Source of the DNA: an uncultured bacterium
GTDB taxonomy: Bacteria; Cyanobacteriota; Vampirovibrionia; Gastranaerophilales; Gastranaerophilaceae
NCBI GenBank assembly: GCA_900554095.1
Contig: USGC01000112.1
Coordinates: 1-5,818 of the forward strand
Direction of reading: 5' to 3'
Length of the DNA stretch: 5,818 nt
This document shows positions 1 to 5,060 of this stretch, piece after piece (the stretch's first letter is position 1; every line of letters starts with the position of its first letter). Position numbers and translations under genes: made by a program. The notes under the pieces were generated by a model. The model was not told the DNA's origin, did no database searches, and saw only the letters and a list, made by a program, of their open reading frames with translations.

Positions 1-1816
1 CCTTTATTTTTTTCTGTTTCATTGATTTGTGTTTTATTGTTTTTTTCTGAGCTATTATTATTTTCAGCAATATTATTATTTGAGCTTTTTGTTTTTTCTT
101 CATCTGCCTGATTTGTTCGGACAAAACATGGAGATTGCCGGTTTTTTGAATTTCGCTTTCAATAGAACGCAATTGGCAGTTTAGATTTTCAAAACCAAGC
201 TCGGTAGCAAGTTTTGAAAGGTTCTCGTAGTTCACATCAAAGTTTTTCAATTCAAGAATTTTTTTAAGCTGTGAAAGAGTTGCAAAGTTGGTGAATTTGC
301 TTAAAAATCCTGATTTTTCCATATTGCTTCGCAGCGTTTTTATAATTGACGCTATTGATTCAATTTCGGATTTTTTGAGTGAACCCTTGATAAATTCGGG
401 TTTTGGCTGAAGCTTTTGTTCTTCTTCAACTTCAATTGATTTGTCGTGCCAGTTTTTTTCAAGCTTGATAATCTTTTCACACTTATTTTCAGCGTCTTTC
501 AGAATGTCGAGGTGTTTTTTCATATCGTCAGTATCGGCAAAAAGAATATCTTCAACGTTGCTGTCGAGATCTGAACTTTCGGCAATAAGCGCGTTTAACT
601 CATTGCTCAGCGAGCGTTGATAATTCAAACGGCCGGCACGCAGCGCCATATGGCTTGCCCCAAGCTCGTTAAGACGCTCAGCAACAACATCAACGGCCTT
701 ATCCATGCGCGATGCGACCAGAACGGTTTTGCCGTTGGCTACAAGGTGCGCAACAAGGTTAACAATTGTCTGCGATTTTCCTGTGCCCGGAGGCCCCTGA
801 ACCGCAATAAATTTATCATTATCAATGTTTTTAATCACCTGCTGCTGGGTGTCAGAAAGCGAAAGCGGGGTTATTGGGTAGAAATCCGTGATTTTTTTCA
901 TATCTTGAATAGGTGCGGATTTTTCTTTGCTTTGCGCAAATTCTTCGTTAATAATACTCAAAGCCGTTTCTCTGTAAATTCCGCTGGGCTGCTCCGCAAT
1001 CCGTGTTAACTCGTGCAAAACACCCGCAGTCATTGAAGGCCGCTTGGTTAAAATAATTGCGCATTGGTGCGTTACTGAAACTTTTTCTAATTTAACACGC
1101 TGTTTTTGCTGGTGTTCTTCTTCTTCAATCACATCTTCTACATTTTCAGCGTCGATTTTTTCTTTGTAAAAATCTTTTTCTGCCGCTTTAGAAATATTGT
1201 CTTCTGTTTCGTAATCCGATTTATTGTATGAAATCTCGACTTCCGGAACGAGTGATTTCAACGTTGTTAAAAAGATATTGAGCTTTTCTTCAGTAATCGG
1301 CAAATCCGGTACAACATCAAGAAGCCCTTCAAGCATAATATCTGTTTCATCTTCATCGTCGTTTTTGCGCATTAAGGCGGCGAGTGCTCCCGTGTTTAGC
1401 GAAAGAACTTCATCAAGCGGCAGACAGTTGATGTTCACGCCATTTCTCTCAAGTTTGCAAGGCATGTATAAAAGCGGTGTCAAAAACTCGTTATGTTTAC
1501 GGGTTTTGGAGCTTTTTCCGACCAAGAATAAGTAACCGTAAATCAAGTATTTGTCCTTTTGCCCAAGCTCGCTTTGAAGCATAAGTTCAGTAAGCTTGCT
1601 GTCCTTGCCGTCAAGTGCGATGAATTCTCGTCCTTGTGTGAAAAGCTCTTCGTCTCCTTGAAGGAAAATCCATTTGTTGTCTTTGTCTCCTTTTAGGTTT
1701 CTGAACGTTGAGCTTTTAACTTCTTCTCTGACGCAGTCGTGGAGATATTGGCTTAATTTTTTTATAAAACTGTTGTTAAATGCTGAATTTAATGCTTTAG
1801 TTGCTTCTTGTAACAT
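1..1816 (-). CDS. Superfamily 1 DNA/RNA helicase (AAA_11/DNA2-like), N-terminal part, runs off left edge
   Basis: About 605 codons are visible; the stop lies beyond the window. The start at 1816 is set by a GGAGGA Shine-Dalgarno at 1828-1823, six bases before ATG. Residues 1-320 show no motif I can name. They include an acidic stretch near 225-240 (DVIEEEEHQQ). Around 320-348 the SF1 pattern appears: LSDTQQQVI (Q-motif-like), then FIAVQ and the Walker A motif GPPGTGKS at residues 341-348, followed by a motif Ia-like GKTVLVASRMDKAVDVV. Residues about 410-570 are rich in K, E and L and look helical or coiled-coil, as in SF1 helicases with a long insertion in domain 1. The DEAA/DEAD box and domain 2 would lie outside the window. 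By family this is an ATP-dependent nucleic acid translocase; substrate and pathway cannot be told here. Near the left edge (below about 97) the reading frame becomes implausible, which suggests a frameshift (see findings). Family call is firm; precise role unknown. Confidence 0.9.
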   Translation of the reverse strand, partial: MLQEATKALNSAFNNSFIKKLSQYLHDCVREEVKSSTFRNLKGDKDNKWIFLQGDEELFTQGREFIALDGKDSKLTELMLQSELGQKDKYLIYGYLFLVGKSSKTRKHNEFLTPLLYMPCKLERNGVNINCLPLDEVLSLNTGALAALMRKNDDEDETDIMLEGLLDVVPDLPITEEKLNIFLTTLKSLVPEVEISYNKSDYETEDNISKAAEKDFYKEKIDAENVEDVIEEEEHQQKQRVKLEKVSVTHQCAIILTKRPSMTAGVLHELTRIAEQPSGIYRETALSIINEEFAQSKEKSAPIQDMKKITDFYPITPLSLSDTQQQVIKNIDNDKFIAVQGPPGTGKSQTIVNLVAHLVANGKTVLVASRMDKAVDVVAERLNELGASHMALRAGRLNYQRSLSNELNALIAESSDLDSNVEDILFADTDDMKKHLDILKDAENKCEKIIKLEKNWHDKSIEVEEEQKLQPKPEFIKGSLKKSEIESIASIIKTLRSNMEKSGFLSKFTNFATLSQLKKILELKNFDVNYENLSKLATELGFENLNCQLRSIESEIQKTGNLHVLSEQIRQMKKKQKAQIIILLKIIIAQKKTIKHKSMKQKKIK

Positions 1817-1822
1817 GAAAAT

Positions 1823-1828
1823 TCCTCC
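1823..1828 (-). promoter_or_regulatory. Shine-Dalgarno of the helicase gene
   Basis: On the - strand GGAGGA sits six bases before the ATG at 1816. It directly follows the GCGGT arm of a small hairpin (1829-1842), so folding of the leader RNA ends exactly at the ribosome binding site. No convincing -35/-10 pair was found for this gene in 1829-1904. Confidence 0.8.
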
Positions 1829-1864
1829 ACCGCTGACGCGGTCCCCTTCCTTTGGCAAGGAAGG
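1829..1864. repeat. Tandem hairpin element in the divergent intergenic region (REP-like)
   Basis: Two perfect inverted repeats lie side by side. The first is ACCGC-TGAC-GCGGT (1829-1842, 5-bp stem, 4-base loop). The second is CCTTCCTT-TGGC-AAGGAAGG (1845-1864, 8-bp stem, 4-base loop). The GC-rich, symmetrical design between two A/T-rich flanks is typical of dispersed intergenic palindromes, but only one copy is in this window, so repeat-family membership is inferred. It lies in the helicase leader and upstream of the nucleotidyltransferase start. Confidence 0.55.
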
Positions 1865-1904
1865 CATATTTACTATTTCTTTATTTTACGCTAAAATAAG
1901 GCAA

Positions 1905-3002
1905 ATGGACATCATCAGTTTAAAGGATACTTCAAATAAATTATATTACGTGGGCGGTGTTGTACGCGACGAACTTCTGGGGATAAAATCGCTTGACGTT
2001 GATATTGTTTATGAGGGAAATGCGATTGAGGATTGTTCAAGCTTTGTCGAAAATGTGCGGGTAAACCCTGATTTCGGGACAATCCGAGTGAAACTTGACG
2101 GCCGCGAAGTTGATATTGCCTCAACAAGGACGGAAAAATATCCACGCAAAGGTCATCTGCCTGTTGTTGATAAAATCGGAGTTTCTTTAAAAGAAGACGT
2201 TATGCGGCGGGATTTTACTGTGAATTCACTTTATAAATCAGTTTCAACCGGCGAAATATTTGATTTTACAGGCGGGCTTGAAGACTTGAAAAATAAAACG
2301 CTCCGCGTTTTACATGATGAAAGTTTTGTCGACGATCCGACAAGAATTCTGCGCGCGCTAAAATTTTCCAACCGTTTCGGTTTTTGTTTGGATGCGCATA
2401 CGCGCATGCTGCGTAATGAATATTTGCAAAACATAAATTACGACATGTGTTTCAAACGCGTAAAAAAAGAACTTATTGAAACTCTTGGATTAAACAGCGA
2501 CGCGCTTTTTAAAAAATTCATTGAAAGCGGAATTTACAAACTTGTTACGCCAAATCGGGTTCAAGTGCCTTCAACTCCAATTGAAAATTTTATCTCGCAG
2601 TATGCGCCAAAATCGGAAAATATCTGGCTGATTTATGCTGGTGTTTTGCGGGATTTGACGCGGCTTGAATTGACGCGTAAAGAACAGAAAATTCTCGATT
2701 TTGCAGCGCTGGAAAATTCTGACTTGAATAATGATTTTGAAATTTACAAAGCTTTTGAGAATGTTGAAATTGAAAGCGTAATTCTTTATGCAGTTTTAAA
2801 AAATGAAAAAATCGCTCGGCATTTTCTGGACGATTTGCGCGGGATTAAGATAGAGACAACAGGCAAACATCTGGAGGAGGAGGGATTCAAACCCTCGCCA
2901 AAATACAAAGAAATTTTTGACTTTCTTCTGCAAAAAAAACTTGAAAACTCTTCAATGACCTTGCAAGACGAGATTAAGCTTGTGAAAGAGAAGTTTGAAT
3001 AA
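1905..3002 (+). CDS. cca: tRNA nucleotidyltransferase / poly(A) polymerase family protein (class II)
   Basis: 365 residues. The frame is open further upstream (to 1674), but that part is antisense to the helicase N-terminus and does not look like protein, so I start at ATG 1905, just before the conserved KLYYVGG. An AAGG lies three bases before it, a weak ribosome site. Motifs in order: GGVVRD at 17-22 (nucleotidyltransferase helical turn), LDVDIV at 30-35 with the metal-binding D31/D33, a third carboxylate likely D70 in REVDIAS, RRDFTVNSL at 101-109, DDPTRILRALKFSNRFGF at 143-160 (the (E/D)DxxR nucleotide-selecting motif), and a C-terminal EEEGFKPSPKYKEIFDFLL block typical of the family's tail domain. 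The family adds CCA to tRNA 3' ends, or only CC or only A in species with split enzymes; sequence alone does not say which. The tmRNA downstream encodes its own CCA, so repair of ends would be the link. Confidence 0.92.
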   Translation: MDIISLKDTSNKLYYVGGVVRDELLGIKSLDVDIVYEGNAIEDCSSFVENVRVNPDFGTIRVKLDGREVDIASTRTEKYPRKGHLPVVDKIGVSLKEDVMRRDFTVNSLYKSVSTGEIFDFTGGLEDLKNKTLRVLHDESFVDDPTRILRALKFSNRFGFCLDAHTRMLRNEYLQNINYDMCFKRVKKELIETLGLNSDALFKKFIESGIYKLVTPNRVQVPSTPIENFISQYAPKSENIWLIYAGVLRDLTRLELTRKEQKILDFAALENSDLNNDFEIYKAFENVEIESVILYAVLKNEKIARHFLDDLRGIKIETTGKHLEEEGFKPSPKYKEIFDFLLQKKLENSSMTLQDEIKLVKEKFE

Positions 3003-3014
3003 ATTAATTATCTC

Positions 3015-3043
3015 TTGAAAAATAAAAAAAAAGCGGTTATAAT
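3015..3043 (+). promoter_or_regulatory. Consensus sigma70-type promoter of ssrA
   Basis: TTGAAA at 3015-3020, a 17-base spacer, and a perfect TATAAT at 3038-3043. Transcription would start near 3050, just before the first copy of the ssrA 5'-end repeat. It begins 12 bases after the nucleotidyltransferase stop, so ssrA has its own promoter. The resulting leader to the mature tmRNA start is about 180 bases, long for this gene. Confidence 0.75.
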
Positions 3044-3054
3044 AAAAGAACAGA

Positions 3055-3084
3055 ACATTAATAATTAAATATATGGGGACGTTT
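3055..3084 (+). repeat. Direct repeat copy 1: duplicate of ssrA leader and first 10 bases
   Basis: This 30-base stretch matches 3212-3241 at 29 of 30 positions (A at 3067 versus G at 3224). It ends in ATATGGGGACGTTT, i.e. it includes the last leader bases and the first ten bases of the tmRNA, with the whole 5' acceptor strand GGGGACG. After 3084 the two copies diverge completely. Confidence 0.9.
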
Positions 3085-3211
3085 GCCTTCTTTTGCCGTT
3101 GAGCTAGAGCGAAACGAGCAAAATGGCGTCACGGCTTCAAAAAAATTGTTACTAGTGTTCAAACTATTAAAATAGTGACAGGATTTGACACCGCACAAAG
3201 TGCGGTCTAGC
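3085..3211. other. 127-bp hairpin-rich insert between the two ssrA 5'-end copies
   Basis: No ORF of note. It contains three inverted repeats: GCCGTTGA (3095-3102) with TCACGGC (3129-3135), one base bulged; ACTATT-AA-AATAGT (3163-3176); and ACCGCAC-AAA-GTGCGGT (3190-3206). The 10-mer GGATTTGACA at 3181-3190 also occurs in the tmRNA at 3243-3252. CTAG occurs three times. It could be a small non-coding mobile or repeat element, or a decayed duplication; origin not determined. Confidence 0.6.
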
Positions 3212-3241
3212 ACATTAATAATTGAATATATGGGGACGTTT
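3212..3241 (+). repeat. Direct repeat copy 2: native ssrA leader and 5' end
   Basis: The second copy of the 30-base repeat; here the sequence continues into the true tmRNA (TGGATTTGACAGG). Being joined to the full gene, this is the functional 5' end. The start-to-start distance to copy 1 is 157 bases. Confidence 0.9.
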
Positions 3242-3630
3242 TGGATTTGACAGGATGTTTCGGTTGGGACAGGCTGCGTGTCCGTGCGCTGTTCACGGTT
3301 ATCAACGAGCAAAACAAATTAAATGCTAACAACGTAGTTGAAGCAGACTTCAGCAGAGCATACGCAAAAGCTGCATAGTTTGTAATTATAGCTACTCGTA
3401 AATCCCAGCTTGCCGGATTTGCGGGTCCATTATGCAAGCGCAGTACGCTGATGACGGTAGGCGTATCCAGTTAACCGTCAAGGGTTTAGAGTTTCCCTTA
3501 CAAAAACCTAGGGCTGGCTTATAAGGTTTCGGATTTCCCCCGAGCCCGGCCGAGAAAATGAAACCCTACACACGTAGAAGTCGGTTACAATCCATTTTGG
3601 ACGCGGGTTCGACCCCCGCCGTCTCCACCA
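3232..3630 (+). ncRNA. ssrA: Transfer-messenger RNA (tmRNA), one-piece
   Basis: 399 bases, normal length. The 5' end GGGGACGTTTTGGATTTGAC is the classic tmRNA start. GGGGACG (3232-3238) pairs with CGTCTCC (3620-3626), including the G3-U wobble that specifies charging with alanine, followed by A and an encoded CCA (3627-3630). The T-arm is GCGGG-TTCGACC-CCCGC (3603-3619). Pseudoknot stems are visible, for example GACGGT/ACCGTC (3453-3458/3474-3479), AAACCT/AGGTTT (3504-3509/3524-3529) and, interleaved with the latter, GGGCT/AGCCC (3511-3515/3543-3547). With SmpB it rescues ribosomes stalled on broken mRNAs and tags the nascent protein for proteolysis. It is transcribed from the promoter at 3015-3043, needs 5' trimming at 3231/3232 (normally RNase P), and ends at a terminator at 3640. 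Small ORFs overlapping it are chance. Confidence 0.97.
3325..3378 (+). other. tmRNA tag-peptide reading frame (ANNVVEADFSRAYAKAA)
   Basis: The resume codon GCT (3325-3327) is followed by 16 codons and TAG (3376-3378). With the alanine carried by tmRNA itself the appended tag is A + ANNVVEADFSRAYAKAA. The ANNVV beginning recalls cyanobacterial tags. The end is AKAA where many bacteria have ALAA; the last two alanines, needed by ClpX-type recognition, are kept, while the hydrophobic third-last residue is replaced by lysine. Confidence 0.88.
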
Positions 3631-3639
3631 ATAAAATTC

Positions 3640-3665
3640 AGAGGCTTTGCATAGTCTCTTTTTTA
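3640..3665 (+). terminator. Intrinsic terminator of ssrA
   Basis: AGAGGCT (3640-3646) pairs with AGTCTCT (3653-3659) through seven pairs, one of them G-U, with a six-base loop TTGCAT, followed at once by a run of T (3659-3664). It lies ten bases after the CCA end of the tmRNA. Confidence 0.85.
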
Positions 3666-3676
3666 ATGCGATTTTT

Positions 3677-3791
3677 CCCGCACCGTGCGGGCTTTCGTGG
3701 ATTTAAGAGAATTTATCTGTTTGCAAATGTGGAAAATTTTATCACGTTTGCGCCCAAATTCTCTTTTGGGCAATAAAAAGAGTCCTTTTTT
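3677..3791. other. Structured convergent intergenic region, possible bidirectional termination
   Basis: Contents in order: CCCGC-ACCGT-GCGGG (3677-3691); an outer stem AGAGAATTT/AAATTCTCT (3706-3714/3756-3764) enclosing GCAAATGTG/CACGTTTGC (3723-3731/3743-3751); a competing hairpin GCCCAAA-TTCTCT-TTTGGGC (3752-3771) that uses the same right arm; and AAAAAG-AGTC-CTTTTT (3775-3790). The last, read on the - strand directly after the DUF488 stop, gives an A/T-rich stem and T-rich tail and may end that operon. No gene is seen here. Confidence 0.4.
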
Positions 3792-3792
3792 A

Positions 3793-4236
3793 TCACAAAT
3801 GAATAACCTCTATTTCTTTTAAAATATTTTTTAAGTATTTCGCCAAAATTCGTCTATGACAGTGTTTTGGGTCGAATTCACTGCAAAGAAAACAAATATT
3901 TGAATATTTATCTTTTATGTCATTTTTAAATAAATTTTCAACTTTTCGCTCTGAAATCAGTTTTTTATATTGGACTTCATAAGTTTGCCAGGAAATTTTA
4001 CCTTTTTTATAATCATCCAAAATATCTTTTGTCGGTGCATATTTTACATTGTGAATATAATTTATATTGGCAATGACTTTCAAAAAGTATTCCAAATCTC
4101 GATGTTTAGTGAACGCCGCAAGCTGCGAAGAATTATTTAGACGAACATCAATAAGGCATTCTACTTTATTTGCCATTAATAAGTCAAAAAACTCCTCAGC
4201 ACTTTTTTGTGTATATCCAATTGTGAAAATCTTCAT
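3793..4236 (-). CDS. DUF488 family protein, short paralogue
   Basis: 147 residues. The N-terminus KIFTIGYT (2-9), then CLIDVRLNN (27-35), and the C-terminal signature CSEFDPKHCHRR (C118, E120, C126, H127, R128) are the hallmarks of DUF488 (Pfam PF04343). In this copy the usual DVRxNP has become DVRLNN, and the middle part reads YAPTKDILDDYKKGKISW, a pattern I recognise from a subfamily of short DUF488 proteins. Cytosolic, no signal or membrane segment. The function of the family is not established; the conserved Asp-Arg and Cys/Glu/Cys-His-Arg residues suggest an active or metal site (inference). The start ATG overlaps the stop of the upstream paralogue as ATGA, with a GGAGA box just before it, so the two are translationally coupled. 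Confidence 0.88.
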   Translation of the reverse strand: MKIFTIGYTQKSAEEFFDLLMANKVECLIDVRLNNSSQLAAFTKHRDLEYFLKVIANINYIHNVKYAPTKDILDDYKKGKISWQTYEVQYKKLISERKVENLFKNDIKDKYSNICFLCSEFDPKHCHRRILAKYLKNILKEIEVIHL

Positions 4237-4841
4237 ACATTCTCCAATCTATATCCGATTTTTTCATTTTGTTTTTTATAAGCTTGTTCAATTAATACTT
4301 CTTCAGGAGGCATTTCCTCAAATAACCTCTGTTGTTTGCGATTTGGAAAGTGAATGTTCAAAAGTCGTTGTTCTGTCTCACTTTGTCGTTCAATTTTTCC
4401 ATTTCCCAATATGTTTAAAACTTCTATTCCGGTTTTTTGCAAGGCATGAGCAATCATAATACTGCGATGACAATTTATTGGGTCTTTTTCAGCGCACATA
4501 AGAACACAGTTATAATTTTTATCAAATCCCGCTTTAACTTTAGCTAAACCATTTTTAAACTGTTCAGATTGAGTGAATTTTTCAAAATCCACATAACCTT
4601 CGTCTGAGAAAAATGCAGGGTCGTCCTGTCTCGCACCAAACTCATGGGCATAAGAACGATAGTGTATATCGTGTTGTTTTAATATTTTTTCTAAATTATA
4701 CCCGTTATAATCTTTATAATATTCGCCGGACACAGGATTGCTTCTGACATCGACAACACAAACTATTGAATTCTTTTGTAATTCATCTATAAACTCATCA
4801 ATGCCAAAAGCACTATATCCTATTGTGAAAATATTTGTCAT
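4233..4841 (-). CDS. DUF488 family protein, long paralogue
   Basis: 202 residues. Starts MTNIFTIGYS with VVDVRSNP at 29-36, EFGARQD at 67-73 (where the family often has LGGR), and the signature CAEKDPINCHR with C116, E118, C124, H125 and R126. The C-terminal 50 residues extend beyond the shorter paralogue and are rich in charged residues and Gln (QRLFEEMPPEEVLIEQAY). The start at 4841 has AAGGTGA seven bases upstream. This is the first gene of a two-gene operon with the short paralogue (4-base overlap). The pair shares the same order of motifs, so it arose by duplication and divergence, and may work as a heteromer (inference). Biochemical function of DUF488 is unknown to me. Expression is probably from the promoter at 4955-4983, about 107 bases upstream of the start. 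Confidence 0.9.
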   Translation of the reverse strand: MTNIFTIGYSAFGIDEFIDELQKNSIVCVVDVRSNPVSGEYYKDYNGYNLEKILKQHDIHYRSYAHEFGARQDDPAFFSDEGYVDFEKFTQSEQFKNGLAKVKAGFDKNYNCVLMCAEKDPINCHRSIMIAHALQKTGIEVLNILGNGKIERQSETEQRLLNIHFPNRKQQRLFEEMPPEEVLIEQAYKKQNEKIGYRLENV

Positions 4842-4954
4842 TAACTCACCTTGAATATTTTAGCTGCAAATTTATAATATTTTCCGTGTTCTTCGCTGAA
4901 ACCGTTTGGTTGTCGCAAAATCAGATGGTTGAATTGTTTCAAACTACAAAACAG

Positions 4955-4983
4955 AATATAAGCTTGAAAGAGGCAGTTGTCAA
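4955..4983 (-). promoter_or_regulatory. Consensus promoter for the DUF488 pair
   Basis: On the - strand TTGACA (4983-4978), a 17-base spacer, then TATATT (4960-4955). Transcription would start near 4948, giving a leader of about 107 bases to the first DUF488 start. The -35 box is the inner end of one arm of the 15-bp inverted repeat, so a protein binding the palindrome would compete with RNA polymerase. Confidence 0.65.
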
Positions 4984-5005
4984 TGATTGCTTGACAACTG
5001 CCTCT
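4969..5005. repeat. Perfect 15-bp inverted repeat (hairpin or operator)
   Basis: AGAGGCAGTTGTCAA (4969-4983), loop TGATTGC (4984-4990), TTGACAACTGCCTCT (4991-5005). All 15 pairs are perfect. It lies inside the RhuM fragment, where it encodes EAVVNDCLTTAS, and over the -35 box of the DUF488 promoter. TTGACA appears on both strands, but on the + strand no -10 box follows at 16-18 bases. There is no T run on either side, so it is not an ordinary terminator. Confidence 0.9.
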
Positions 5006-5060
5006 GACGGAAAAAATTATAACATTAAACATTATAACCTTGATGTAATTATTTCTGTAA

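Larger units (their letters stand above)
4886..5059 (+). pseudogene. RhuM family gene fragment, decayed
   Basis: In one + frame the translation reads VFFAETVWLSQNQMVELF, QTTKQNISL, then KEAVVNDCLTTASDGKNY and NIKHYNLDVIISV. I recognise this as the conserved N-terminal part of virulence-protein RhuM family members (Pfam Virulence_RhuM). In intact members the ISL is followed by about a dozen residues (HIxNIFxEGEL type) before the VVxxxLTTASDGK part; here ISL is joined directly to KEAVV, an in-frame internal deletion. The fragment lacks its proper start, the residues before FFAETVW and everything after DVIISV, and the frame runs on into antisense sequence of the next gene. So it is a relic, not a working gene. 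RhuM genes are typical accessory genes of islands and of restriction-modification neighbourhoods. Names from memory, no search was possible. Confidence 0.8.

Noticed and set aside
617..1535. + strand ORFs of 130 and 103 residues opposite the helicase
   Set aside because: Shadows of the helicase reading frame; composition is low-quality and no start signals are present.
1674..1904. N-terminal extension of the nucleotidyltransferase frame to an ATG at 1674
   Set aside because: Most of this stretch is antisense to the helicase N-terminus, crosses the hairpin element, and gives no family similarity; the conserved domain starts right after ATG 1905.
2880..2896. tRNA T-arm-like sequence GAGGG-ATTCAAA-CCCTC inside the nucleotidyltransferase gene
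   Set aside because: It encodes the conserved EEEGFKPSP tail motif of the family, and neither strand has a matching acceptor stem, D-arm or anticodon arm around it.
3185..3213. Second promoter with TTGACA at 3185-3190 for ssrA
   Set aside because: At 17 bases spacing the -10 position reads TAGCAC, and the spacer is a hairpin; no acceptable -10 box at 16-18 bases.
3558..3776. 72-residue + ORF over the tmRNA 3' end, and the - strand ORFs over 3058-3437
   Set aside because: They lie within structured tmRNA or leader sequence and look random.
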